DNA from: Macrolepiota albuminosa
Taxonomy: Eukaryota; Basidiomycota; Agaricomycetes; Agaricales; Agaricaceae
Assembly: GCA_027475525.1 (NCBI GenBank)
Contig: JAMWFC010000037.1
Coordinates: forward strand, 625,419 to 689,418
Direction: 5' to 3'
DNA: 64,000 nt
Part shown: piece after piece, positions 1 to 10,088 of the stretch
Layout: every line of letters starts with the position of its first letter
How positions within the stretch are numbered: the stretch's first letter is position 1
The notes under the pieces: model-generated
What the model saw: the letters and a program-made list of their open reading frames with translations, nothing else
Databases searched by the model: none
Told to the model about the DNA's origin: nothing
Made by a program: the position numbers and the translations under genes

Positions 1-1036
1 TCTTTGTAAATATATTATAAAAATATGACTATTTTTATTAAATCACATCGTAGTATTATATACTTCAGAACACATCAGAGATTTCTGCAGAAACATCTTT
101 TAGAAACAGGTCATATGATTTCTAACAAGTGTTTCTTCAGAAACTTTGATAAAAATTTTTCTAATTATTTAAATTTTCTGTATAAAAAATTCTGCTTCTT
201 TAATACAAACTATTACACTGAATATCTATAATATATAGGATGATTCCTGAAGAATTAATTGAATAAGTAAAGATTAGTCAGATCTAACTAAGAAATATTT
301 CAGGACATGGTAGAGATTTCAGGAAAAACATCCATTAAAAACAAGTTATGTGATTTTTAATTGATGTTTCTCTAGATTTCTCTGCTATATTCTGAAGTGT
401 GTAGAGGCAAGAAAAATGCTTAAGATTTTTGAGAAAAAATGCTTAAAAGAATCAAAAAATTTCAAGAAAAATTTAATTTAGCCTATAATAATACTTTAAG
501 AGTTGAGAAAGACAGAGGTTTTAACCAAACAAAGTGAGGCTGAGGCTGAGATCAAGCATTGATTTCTATACTAGATTATCTCCAATGTAGATAGGTTCAA
601 ACAGATCACGAGATTTCTATAGCCCAGATCACACAATAGAACCAGAATACATCTTAGATTATCCAGTACTACTAAGTATGAAACACAAGAGCTGAAGCTC
701 ATGTAAGCTTCAGCAGGAGTAATGAATCAGGGTTGTTACAGAACCAATGATGACATGAACATTGAAACAGTCAATTGTGATACCACCATAAACATCTGCA
801 CAATACCCGTTTGGTTAGATTTTTTTCTTAGAGTGAAGTGGCTGGGACTTGTTAGGTTGGTTAGAGCTTGGTTAGTCACATCTTAGGACAAAAATATATG
901 TTGAAGTCTATGTTTGAATCTGGAAGCATTAAATGCAGACATCCAGCGACAAAGTGGCAGGATAACCAATAAGTTATTGTTCTACACATCTCCATGTATC
1001 TCTGCCTCTATAACGACCACCTTTATAGCATAGAAC
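1..1036. other. AT-rich segment without recognisable gene
   Basis: I see no reading frame with coding character here. The first 500 bases are very AT-rich and contain loosely repeated phrases built on 'gaaacatc...tttct' (around 80-140 and 320-380), probably a decayed repeat. From about 830 to 1030 the composition becomes normal as the 3' flank of the La pseudogene is approached. The one short frame at 25-231 has no known motif and I do not call it. Confidence 0.5.
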
Positions 1037-2700
1037 TCATGATGCAGCCTCCCCTTCCAATTTTGCTTTCTTTGCAGCACTCTGCAGCACCGGTGGGGCC
1101 TCCTGTTTCCCTCTAACTCCAACATCCGGGCCTCCATCCGGCTCTACCGCCCTCTTCCTCTTCTCACCAACCACTTCTGACTGAGGTTCCTTAGCGGTAC
1201 CATCCTTTGTCTCCCTTCCCTCGCGACCACCTCCACGTCCTCCCGCCCACGGCCGCCGCCGTCCCTACCACCCCCACGCCCTCCCCGACCTCGAGATCCG
1301 CCATGGCCGCGCCCGCGCCCACGACCGTTTGAACCGCCGAACGTCGATTCAAGGACGGATTTTGCGCCGTTTTGCGCACGTTGGATTTGGAAGGCTTTTT
1401 CTGTAGTTTCTGTCAAAAGTAGGGCATTAGTGTCCAATCTATTTAGCTCGAACGAAGCGGAAGATAATGAGAAGATGACCAAACGCAGAGGCCAGAAGAT
1501 GAAAAAGTAGCAAGCGCAAGCAAAGATCAACTCACCATCAGGAATACTCCATGTCACCTCCTTCGAATTCAATGTCTTGATTGTATCTTTCACGATTTGG
1601 ACTTCCTCCTCTGTCAACGCTTTATGGAACCCAACGAGCCCCGAATCCTCCTCGCGCATATACTTAATGTACGGTGCGCGGCCGCCGAACTTCTCTTTGA
1701 TCGGGTTCTGTAATAACAATGACGTTAAGAAAACAAGCTTCAGACGAACAGCGTACCTTGATTTCAGACCACGGCACATCGCCACCACATCCCTCAAACT
1801 TCATCGTCGCACCCTTGACAAACGGTACGTCCTCCGCCTTGACACTTCCCATGCCCTCTTCATTCTGCTGGATCAATAATTTCGTACCCATAAACTCCAG
1901 GTACACGTCCTTCTTCTCAGCCGGAGGGCCAGCACCGTTTTTGTTTTGCGCGTTGGAAGACTTGGCACGGGCCATCTCGCGAAAAGCGTTGAACCCGCGT
2001 CCATTGGACATGACCTCGCGGCGGTGGTTGGCGGACTTTCCTGTTAGTCCTTTTTCTTTGATCTTCATCTCACAATAGGCTTCCCTGAAATGTGGAATTA
2101 GATTATTTAGAGTCTTTAAATTGTAGAATGAGTCAAGATAGGATGAAAAAGTGACGTACTTGCTCATAATCAAGAGCTGCTTGCCCTCAAATGTAGGCTT
2201 GGGGTCTGCCTTAACACATCGACGGTCACAAAGTGAGAGAATCTGCAAAGTCAGATTTCTAGAAACCGCGTGAACTGCAGTCTGAAGGATCGCACATGAA
2301 GGAAACGTACTTTGGATGTCTTATCCTCTGTGCGCCTCATGTGCACCGCAATTGATCCTCCCAGACTTCCTAAAGAAGTCTTCCAACCTCTTCTGTAACG
2401 TCCGTTCTTCATCTGTAAACCCTTTCTATGTCCATCTCATACATGAAAAACAAGGAGCACGAAAACAGATGTTGAAAATGGACTGGATACGCTCCGCTCT
2501 GCTCGCACTTTGGGTCCCTGGACCTCTGTACGACCACGAACGCACTTGCCTTCTTCACCCATATGAAGGAAGGTGCTGGTGCGTAGGGCTGAAATGAGTC
2601 CATCCCACTTGCAGAATAATCGCGCATGCGTTTGAAGGAAGAGACTGTTTCGATGGGAACCCAGTGATCCGGGTCTTTTGTGTAGTGTCCACATAAATCT
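1037..2700 (-). pseudogene. La RNA-binding protein (Lhp1/La family) pseudogene
   Basis: La proteins bind the UUU-OH 3' ends of new RNA polymerase III transcripts in the nucleus. Reading the minus strand, pieces of all parts are visible. The La motif starts at about 2698 (FMWTLH, then DPDHWVPIETVSSFKRMR). A piece resembling the end of the motif (ISALRTSTFL) follows near 2560-2610. RRM1 remnants (RRTEDKTSK; KADPKPTFEGKQLLIMSK) are followed by EAYCEMKIKEKGLTGKSA. The C-terminal xRRM (MKFEGCGGDVPWSEIK | PIKEKFGGRAPYIKYM) leads to an RGG-rich tail and a Lys-rich end at 1037. Introns with good GT/AG ends lie near 1695-1740 and 2090-2160, among others. The protein can only be read by changing frame at least five times (near 2685, 2620, 2350, 2230 and 1240), and the N-terminus before the La motif is missing. 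Family identity is secure; loss of function is inferred from the frameshifts. Confidence 0.82.
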
Positions 2701-3014
2701 GGGATAGGTACTTAGTTAGTTACTGAAGACACACATGAACAATGATATGGGCGTTGAAAATCAAGGAGCACGAAGTTCGTGTGCAGGAGAATGGGAAGTA
2801 AACGACAAGATGAGGCACTACGGGCTGAGCAGATCGCTCAAGAGATAACCCCTGGACACGGTATTTCCTGTTCACAATGCATGTAATATTATTATTCAGA
2901 GACTCACTTATCATATGGAAGGTTTGAATCTGCGAAGTAGAATTCAACTTGAGATACCGCACAGTCAAGGACGCGAGAAGATGATCGAACCACTGAGTGG
3001 GTCACGGTCGCACA
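2701..3014. other. Spacer between the two divergent pseudogenes
   Basis: This segment separates the 5' end of the La pseudogene (minus) from the first recognisable GH79 sequence (plus). It should contain both former promoters and the lost N-terminal exons. I see no TATA box or coding block that I would defend. Confidence 0.35.
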
Positions 3015-4894
3015 TGATCGGACTCTATCCCACCGGCACTACTGTTGCTGCTGCTGCCGCCAACTATACTGGCGCCGCTGCGTATGACCCCATCGTCCTC
3101 ACCCCGCCTGCTGTACCCAGCGGTCTCGTCAAACAATTCATCATACAACTCCATAGTAGTGCCAAACTCAACCCCAAAATGGATCGTTCATTGGATTCTC
3201 AATAGAAATGTCCGTGGTCAATCAAGTCTGTGAGTATGCATGGTTTCATTATTTTTGTACGAGGCTCACAAACGTCTTTAACTTCAGTGGGCACAAACTC
3301 GTTGGTCAACTTGTACTAATATCCTTCCCAACTTACGATTGTAATTAGCACCCTTCTTCAAGTTCCATTCCTCAATCTCATGGCCAACCTCCAAGAACGC
3401 TCAGGGCGAGCCAATATCCGTGTAGGTGGTAATGTCCAGGAGATGGCTCGCATGGTCGACAGCACTCCGGACGGAAAAATCCTTAAAATGAACATCACTG
3501 GTGCTTCAAATCCTGTACGTCCTTTATTCAAACTTACATGTCCAGCATAGTGCTAATATGGCTTTTACTCAGACACGAACACCGGCACTCATGTATACTA
3601 CCGAACACCTTTACATGATGCACTCATGTCAATGTTCATTGGTTCTGAGCTGAATTGATCGACCTGTCATTCAGCGATGAAAAGATGTCTCTTTCCTTTT
3701 CTAGGACACCACTACGAGGCTCGCTATCGCAGACAAGGGCCGCCAAAATCCTCGGTGATCACCTATGGGCACAAACTCGATCAAAGTCATCAGCGTTTCA
3801 CTACCGTGAGTCTGTTCGTGGTCTCGAAAGGATTGGTTGACTAACATGATACATTTATCAGTACGGATCTTCCAACACTTTCGGTACCTATGTTCTTGAA
3901 GACATGGCGATCACTAACCTTCCTGGGCAAAATCTGCTCGTCGGGCAATCCTAGACGACTGAACAAGTATAGGACACTGGCTTCGTATCGGCCCACAGCC
4001 AAAATTTAGCATTACTTTCTGTCGAAAAGTATGTCTCTCCCTTCTTTCCTCCCCTCCTTTCACGCTGACTTGCCCCCAAAAACAGCTAAACAGACAGCTG
4101 TGCTGCGCAATTCAACACGGGCGGAACAATTCAAATTCCCCAAGAAATCTTCCCCAACTTCCTTAGCCATACTGCGCAGTACTCTGGCCACAGCATCATC
4201 CAAAAGTTCCTCAACTCTACGAACTTTGCGATGCAGAATGGGAAGCGGCTGTATATGATGGAGACCAACACGGGTTCGTGTGGTGGGTTCCCGGGGATCA
4301 GCAATGCGTTTGGGTCAGCATTATGGGGTCTGGATTATGCGTTCCAGATGGCCTTTAATAACTTTGCGGACGCAATGATACACGTTGGTGGGCAGAATGT
4401 GTTTTACAACGTACGTTTTGCCTTTTGTCATCGAGTTCATCGGAAATTATCAATTCATGGTAATCAATAGCCGTTCACCCCGCCTCCAACTAACCAGTCG
4501 ACATTCCATCAATGGACTGTTGGACCCACGTACTACACCGCCCTCGTAGCCGCCGAGTCTCTTGGTCCTTCGAACAACACACAGGTCCTCGATCTCGGCG
4601 CAAACGGCGTGAACGACTTCACGCCCTGCTATGGGTTTTATGAGAACGGAGCACCCGTGCGTGTGGGGTGCATCAATTACGTTACAGACCCCTCGGGCGC
4701 GAACGATCTGAGCGTACAGATTGCGATTGGGGGATCAGGTATTCAGCAGCCGAATCAGAGTCCACCGAGTGTCAAGGTCAAGGTATAGCCCTTCTTTCAT
4801 GCATATTTGAATGACGAGATGCTGATTCTGGGTGGATAGGTACCTCCTTGCGAGCTCCGTCTCCCTGAAGGGTAACTTCACGTGGGCTGGCCAA
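3015..4894 (+). pseudogene. GH79 beta-glucuronidase-like pseudogene, 5' part
   Basis: Fungal GH79 enzymes are secreted or GPI-anchored and remove glucuronic acid from glycans such as arabinogalactan side chains. Exon blocks in order: NYTGAAAYDPIVLTPPAVPSG (3050-3120); FIGFSIEMSVVNQV (to about 3230); VPFLNLMANLQERSGRANIR (about 3360-3430); TTRLAIADKG (3700); YGSSNTFGTYVLEDM (3860); METNTGSCGGFPGIS carrying the expected nucleophile Glu (4255-4305); PFTPPPTNQSTFHQWTVGP (4470-4530); YLLASSVSLKGNFTWAGQ ending at 4894. It is dead. There are in-frame TAG codons near 3950 and 3970, frameshifts near 3190 and 3740, and I cannot find the Asn-Glu-Pro acid/base segment expected after 3750. The last intron opens at 4895 with GCACGT (a GC-AG intron) and now contains 50 kb of transposons. 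The final exon is at 55098. Confidence 0.85.
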
Positions 4895-4921
4895 GCACGT
4901 CGTCTTTTTCTCTCCTTTCCT

Positions 4922-5075
4922 GCCGCCCAACTGATCTTGTATACAATTCCATGTTGAGGTTATAGATGCCAGGGCTACCACACAACTTGCACACTAGCGC
5001 CGCCCAACTGATCTTGTATACAATTCCATGTTGAGGTTATAGATGCCAGGGCTACCACACAACTTGCACACTAGC
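4922..5075. repeat. 77-bp direct tandem duplication across the gene/LTR junction
   Basis: Two adjacent identical units, 4922-4998 and 4999-5075. Each contains 30 bp of GH79 intron flank plus the first 47 bp of the outer Copia 5' LTR. Because the unit spans the insertion junction, it arose after the Copia insertion. The LTR therefore seems to start twice, at 4952 and 5029. Confidence 0.92.
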
Positions 5076-5122
5076 CAGTCACGTTTCACGTGACCCCTGT
5101 TTATTTTCAGCCGCTGGCATTT

Positions 5123-5125
<3 letters not shown>
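4952..5125 (+). repeat. Outer Copia 5' LTR, first segment
   Basis: LTR bases from the TG terminus to the LINE insertion point, including the 77-bp duplication. The remaining LTR pieces are 6316-6346 and 23651-23773. It matches the 3' LTR segment beginning at 34356 with a few transitions, most at CpG. Confidence 0.88.

Positions 5126-5165
<40 letters not shown>
5126..5165 (-). repeat. LINE-A poly(A) tail (poly-T on plus strand)
   Basis: An uninterrupted run of about 40 T, marking the 3' end of a minus-strand LINE beside its target duplication. Confidence 0.9.
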
Positions 5166-5166
<1 letters not shown>

Positions 5167-5334
5167 GAGTAGCGTTTGATTGGTCAAGACTTAGACGCCC
5201 TTGGCGTTTCGTCATGCCCGCTAGTTTGCACCTGGGATTCAAACCAGGTTTATTGACGAGGGTGTTCCGGTAATGTATTCTCCGCGAGGAAATGCCTTTA
5301 CGCACACTGTGTGGGACTCCGGGAACAAGGTCTT

Positions 5335-6298
5335 CTAACCAACTCCTAACCTGCTTTCAGGCCGACTACCCACTAAAACCCCGCTACTAGCATTGCAAGT
5401 TTGTGTAGTTATGTGAGGGGAAGAGCACGTATCTCCCCAGGTCTCTCTGACCAGTTTTTTATTTAGGGCTTTCTTGCCGAGCCGTCTGTTCGTCATTTTG
5501 TCATCTAGCTCTGCTCTCCTTAATATTGTTTTCCTCCATCTATTTTTCACTTCTTCAGGAGAGAAGGGTGTATCGTCGTTTCTAATTACTCTTTCGCACC
5601 TTAACGTCCACAACAAGTATGCAGACTCAATAATTATGATTTTGTAGAATCTCGAAAGACATATGGACTTCCTGCCCTCCTCGTCTGTGATAGGGGCTAG
5701 AGCGCTGCCAAGGATTAAAGAGATCTTAATTGATGGGAGAGTGACACCTGTCCTATCCTTCCACAGAGCGTTCACTAGGGACCACACCTCGGCTTGGCCT
5801 GGACTTAGACACTCCGTCAGGATGTGGTTCAGGGAGTCTGTCTTGCCGTCATGGCTGCATTTGGACCTCACCATAAACTCAGCTGGCATACTGGGGCGTT
5901 CCCAGTACTTCCCCACCTTGTACGCGTCGTGGGTACACTTCCAGAGGAATATTCGAATCTGTCTGGAGAAATCCTTGTCGCGGATACTTCTCCATATTTG
6001 GTCGTTGCTGGTCTTGATACCCCACGACCTGTTCAGGTTTTTCCTTATTCGTTTAGTCATCTTTTCCGTTTTTGGGCGGGTGGGAACAACCGTGGCCGCT
6101 CTTATGGATTTGTACGCCAGAGCTTGCGTCATTTTCGACAACATCGCTCCGGTGAGGTGGAGCTCTACCGGAATGGGGGGGAGGACCATAATTCTATCAT
6201 TGTGAGTTGCCTCCTTAGCTAAAGAGTTTGCTCTTCGGTCCCCTTCAGACTGTTGTTCTTTTGTTACGTCCACAAAGCAAACCGGCGAAGAGTGCATT
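5335..6298 (-). pseudogene. LINE-A ORF2 3' fragment (RNase H end and zf-RVT region)
   Basis: The open frame starts inside LTR sequence but the element's own residues begin at about 6298 (LMHSSPVCFVDV). GDRRANSLAKEA is the end of an RNase H domain. The segment WKCTHDAYKVGKYWE ... CSHDGKTDSLNHILTEC is the zinc-binding region (zf-RVT) that follows the reverse transcriptase in RNase H-bearing LINEs such as the I and Tad clades. No endonuclease or RT is present, so it is a non-autonomous remnant, although about 320 codons are still open down to the stop at 5335. The 3' UTR lies at 5166-5334. Confidence 0.8.
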
Positions 6299-6315
6299 AG
6301 CCGCTGGCATTTCAT

Positions 6316-6346
6316 GTTCTTCACCCGTTGAATACAAAACGCCAGG
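6316..6346 (+). repeat. Outer Copia 5' LTR, middle segment
   Basis: Thirty-one bases ending in AACGCCAGG, caught between the LINE target duplication and the left end of the tyrosine-recombinase element. The same bases run uninterrupted into TATGTG in the 3' LTR at about 54960-54972, which proves the empty site. Confidence 0.85.
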
Positions 6347-6510
6347 TCTTTGACTTCGTCGCGCATTTGCAAGAAAGATTTTATTACAGCTTAGTAATAC
6401 AAAATAAACAGCATTTTATTGCAGAGGGGTGGATGAGAGCGTGGTGTAACTGCCACGCGCTCCGACCTTTCGCGACCTGAAAAGAAAACGTCACTTTTAG
6501 CTGCGATTCG
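6347..6510 (-). repeat. Split direct repeat B2
   Basis: From TCTTTGACTT to GCTGCGATTC, nearly identical to 6799-6961. It forms the 3' terminus of the recombinase element. A further 129 bp (6511-6639) lie between it and A2 and are not repeated elsewhere in the window. Confidence 0.87.
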
Positions 6511-6639
6511 GGCGGGCAGGAAGGATGGACTATGACATCTGTTACTTTACCTGACTTCCTCGAATCACTAATGTCTCCGGTTCGCGTAGGTCACTATGGC
6601 ATGGTCTATGCCTGTTGCGACTTGGGATGGGTAGGTGGG

Positions 6640-6798
6640 AAAAATTTTCCTGTTGTCGGCTTGCCCGGTACTAGCGCGCAACGAAACTACTGAGGGTGTG
6701 TCATGAAGCAAAAGGGAATTCTTGTGACAGCACAGCCACCCTCATTCAAAGACCACACCCTTTCCGTCGCTCGGATCTCCCGACGGACAGGCCAGCCA
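6640..6798 (-). repeat. Split direct repeat A2
   Basis: AAAAATTTTCCTGTTG through CCAGCCA. It matches 23492-23650 (A1) with few changes. It lies directly against B1, as expected when a circular intermediate resolves. Confidence 0.87.
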
Positions 6799-6961
6799 TC
6801 TTTGACTTTGTCGCGCGTTTGCAAGAAAGATTTTATTACAGCTTAGTAATACAAAATAAACAGCATTTTATTGCAGAGGGGTGGGTGAGAGCGTGGTGTA
6901 ACTGCCACGCGCTCCGACCTTTTGCGACCTGAAAAGAAAACGTCACTTTTAGCTGCGATTC
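6799..6961 (-). repeat. Split direct repeat B1
   Basis: Second copy of the B repeat, on the internal side of A2 and close to the end of the recombinase ORF (7089). Confidence 0.87.
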
Positions 6962-7088
6962 CCCTTTTGTAGATAGGAGGCCACGACGCATCACGTGAGA
7001 AAATAAGAGGAAAAAAAGGGCGCGATACCCCCCTTTTTACTAGTGTGGCTCTGGCAGTGATTGGAGAAATTTCTCACCTATAGGCTAC

Positions 7089-8093
7089 TCATCTCCTGAA
7101 AGCTAGGGTTAGCTTGATGTAAGATTTGTGAAGTGCCGGTTTTGCTTGTAGATATGGGGCGAGAATCTGCTTGTGCTTGGACAGGTAGCCGTAAAAAGCA
7201 TTGCTTGACCATTGTCCAATTGCCTTCATCGCTTCGAACGGTACTCCTCTCATGAGGTACTCTAATGTGGCACCGATTCTGATGCCATGCCCTTGTAGTG
7301 GCTCCAACTTTGCTGCGGTTGCAGCTTTGGTTAGCACTTCCAAGAATTTCTTCTTGGTTAACGCAGTTGGTTTTCCTTTTTTGTTTCTGTATGCGAAGAG
7401 CGGTCCGTCTGCTGGTGGGGTATTTATGTGGATGTGCTCCTCGAGGGCCCTTTTGGGGTCTGAAGCTCCTTCTTGAGTGGCCCACGATACCATCTCTCCA
7501 TGCACTGCTGTCTTTGTTCGTGGTAGGTGGAACGCTGTTGTCTCCAGACCAGATCTGTTGGTTGCTCTTGATACGTCTTCAGGTTTCACGTGAACTGAGG
7601 GGTTGAACGACGACAATGTTGGTACTGTGAATTCCCCTAAACACGCCGCGCTATAAAAGCATGTAGTTGCGCATGCAAAGACTGCTGCACTGAGTGGGTC
7701 TGGCTGCGGCTCTGCTAAACCTAGTTGCTCATAGATTGATTCCAGGAAAGCTGGGGTGCACAGACTTCTCTTCTTTCTTTTTGCCGAGCCAGGGGTCAAC
7801 CTTTCTGCTGCCTTTATTAGCGCTCTCACTCTGCCCTCCTCGATGCTCCACGAGACCCCATGCAGAAGGTGCCAGGCTTTAACCCTGGCCAGGAAGTTTT
7901 CTATGGCTGACTTGGCATAGGCCCCCGCTAGGGCTGCCACGAATGCCTCCAGAGTGGCTGCGGCCATGGGGGCGCGACTTTCCTCTGGAATGTTCTGAAA
8001 GTCGCAAAATACATAGAACAACAACAGCCCTGTTCCGTAAGTTTCCTTTGTCGAAGTTGCCCATGCTTCGTTCAGCACTTCAAAAACTCTCAT
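7089..8093 (-). CDS. Tyrosine recombinase of the Ngaro-like element
   Basis: This is a 334-residue open frame. The C-terminal half holds the catalytic pattern of tyrosine recombinases: LQGHGIRIGATLEYLMRG (the His-x-x-Arg box, residues about 271-288), then GQWSSNAFYGYL with the presumed nucleophile Tyr near residue 306. An N-terminal SAM-like core-binding region (ATSTKETYGTGLLLFYVFC) is also visible. The enzyme would insert a circular DNA copy without target duplication, matching the clean junctions of this element. It is the last gene of the element, just before repeat B1. The frame is intact, but the neighbouring RT is broken, so the element cannot move by itself; activity in trans is possible. 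Confidence 0.85.
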   Translation of the reverse strand: MRVFEVLNEAWATSTKETYGTGLLLFYVFCDFQNIPEESRAPMAAATLEAFVAALAGAYAKSAIENFLARVKAWHLLHGVSWSIEEGRVRALIKAAERLTPGSAKRKKRSLCTPAFLESIYEQLGLAEPQPDPLSAAVFACATTCFYSAACLGEFTVPTLSSFNPSVHVKPEDVSRATNRSGLETTAFHLPRTKTAVHGEMVSWATQEGASDPKRALEEHIHINTPPADGPLFAYRNKKGKPTALTKKKFLEVLTKAATAAKLEPLQGHGIRIGATLEYLMRGVPFEAMKAIGQWSSNAFYGYLSKHKQILAPYLQAKPALHKSYIKLTLAFRR

Positions 8094-8294
8094 CTCATCC
8101 TCTACGGTGACGGATTGCTCTGGGTTTCCCTCGAGTCAAGGCCTGCACTCAGCTTTGGCTTCCATAGCCTTAGTCTTTCTCGGGCTAGGACGTGTGGTCT
8201 CAACTCCAATGACTTAGGTTCCAGACCTGCTGGGTAAGGCATCGGTTTACGCTTAGTGTCTGTGCTCTGCACATTCAGCTTGGCATTGAAGCGC

Positions 8295-9804
8295 TTACGC
8301 TTCGTTCCAGTGCGGTGCGTATGAGAACCATTCGTCACTTTGCTGGCGTGCCATGTCTCCTGGCGAGGCCCACAAGACAGATCGGTGGTGCGCCTCTCCT
8401 CCAACATGACTTTCTTGCTCCTCTCTGACCAGGACGCCTCTGCTGGTGGCTGTTTCCTGGACGTCTTGCACGTAGATGGCAAGGTGGTCGGGAATCTCGA
8501 TCCTCGGTAAAAGCAGGGCCTCGTCATGATATTCTCCCCTTGACGGCCCATCTGCTGGGTTGAACCCGCTGGGTACGTATCTGGTGCAGATTTCCATGCC
8601 AGATTGCTCACACAAAGAGAGGATGAGTTTGAAGACTTCATTAATTGCCTTGTTTCTACTCCTACTGGCCCACCAGTCCTTGACGACTCCACGATTGTCG
8701 CCAAAGAGCTTGAACCTACTCCCCACAACTCTTGTGCGCTCAACGGTGGCTACCAGAAGGAAGAATCCGACCGCCTCTGCCCATCCGATGTCGCGGCCTC
8801 GACCCTTCCAGCCTGGACGAAGTTTCCAGGCCCTCCACTTATTTCCGATTGTGATGCCAATGCTGGTGGTGGAGCTCGCGTCAGAGAACGCAAGAAGGTC
8901 AATGTATGGCTGTGATTCGTGTATCGCTCTCTCCATTGGCTGAGATAGTACTTGCTGCCACCAGCGCAGGTCTTCGTCGGTCTGCTTGGGAGGGGAACGC
9001 GGCATGAAAGGACGGTCACTAAAGATTCCGAGGAAGGCCTTGAGGCTCGTAAAGTATGCTCTCCCCTGAGGAACAACCAGACACGCGTGTAAAAGTTTGC
9101 CATATAGCTTTTGCCTCTCTTCCAGCACGTGGGTGCGGGATTTTCCCCAGTCAGCAATAGCCTGCAGGTACTTTCCTCTTTTCTCATCAGGGAGGCTGAC
9201 CTGACGTAGGTGAATGTCCCAGATGAGATCAATGTACTGGACTGATTCTTGGAAAGGCATGTCCTTGGACACTTCCCAGGGTATGCCCAGATGAGCTGAG
9301 ATCCGGTCAATGTCCTGAATGGCGTAAGTGAACAGCTGGTCACACTCAGAGCGTGGGAAAGATGCCAAAAGGTCAGCAATAGGTTGAAGCATGTCCTCGT
9401 TGTACTCGTTAAACTCATCATTGAAGTTTTGAGCTCCTTGATACCAGACTCTACCTCCCTTGTGCACTCTGCTGCCGCCTTCGCTGACCTCGCTTGCCCA
9501 TCGCTGCCTCTGTGCATTGTATGCTTCCCAGAATTCTCTCCGCACTCTGAAGAAGATATGGTCGTCAACCCACTTGGAGAGCGGGCCAATGCCATTTGCT
9601 CTGATAATCTGCACACCCGCATCCCCCACTCGACCATAACAGCTGCAGCCAGACCCCAGACCAAAACAGTCCATCGTATCAATAGCGTAACTATCCTGCC
9701 CATGGAGTCGAACGACAATCCCTGGCTATTGCTGGGGCATGATGGGGATGGTTCTGTAAGCTTCTCTGACATCCCACACTGTTGCTTGTGATCTGGGGGG
9801 AAGT
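8295..9804 (-). pseudogene. Ngaro-like reverse transcriptase/RNase H, 3' part
   Basis: The RT core reads DVREAYRTIPIMPQQ, FGLGSGCSCYGRV, then KWVDDHIFF, the catalytic VDD box. RNase H follows: LLAFSDASSTTSIGI, IGWAEAVG, FGDNRGVV and RYVPSGFNPADGPSRG. A TAG stop interrupts the RT just after IMPQQ (near 9725). The frame stays open from about 9674 to 8295. The 5' part lies beyond Gypsy-A at 21200. Removing Gypsy-A and one GAAGT copy restores the frame exactly (SLIARL | PPRSQATVWD), which confirms the two pieces were one gene. Confidence 0.85.
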
Positions 9805-9977
9805 TGTAACGGAGTCATACGTAGTATTAGCGTCAACAACGCTATAATTCTCCAGTAGAGTATTACATAAGCCAACATCTTGTTTTCACTCTACGTACTA
9901 GTCAAATCCGATACTGCGGTCTGATTTAGCACTGTGTGATACACACAAGATAGTTCTAACTCGTAACTCAGGTTACA
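9805..9977 (+). repeat. Gypsy-A 5' LTR
   Basis: 173 bp, TGTAACGGAG...CAGGTTACA, preceded by GAAGT at 9800-9804. The reading frames start about 110 bp downstream. Confidence 0.95.
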
Positions 9978-10088
9978 TTTTTTTAAATCTTCTGCTATCG
10001 GCTTTAAACTCTAGGCTTGTTACCGACTAGGCAACTATCATCAAAACCTCTCGATTTTCTGTTGGCATCACGTCGAAAACGTGCTTCC

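Larger units (their letters stand above)
5126..6298 (-). mobile_element. LINE-A, 5'-truncated non-LTR retrotransposon in the outer 5' LTR
   Basis: A 17-bp target duplication, AGCCGCTGGCATTTCAT, flanks it (5109-5125 and 6299-6315). The 3' end has a poly(A) tail of about 40 nt, seen as poly-T at 5126-5165 on the plus strand. Only the last kilobase of the element is present, which is typical of 5' truncation during target-primed reverse transcription. The remaining ORF matches the end of a LINE ORF2. Confidence 0.93.

Noticed and set aside
5225..5300. Functional tRNA gene
   Set aside because: Only a T-arm is visible. The acceptor stem does not pair at the proper distance and no anticodon arm can be drawn.
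5663..6205. Plus-strand frames opposite the LINE-A ORF
   Set aside because: Antisense shadows of the LINE ORF2 fragment.
8102..9772. Additional minus-strand frames overlapping the Ngaro-like RT/RNase H
   Set aside because: Other-frame shadows without motifs; the RT/RNase H motifs are all in the 8295-9674 frame.
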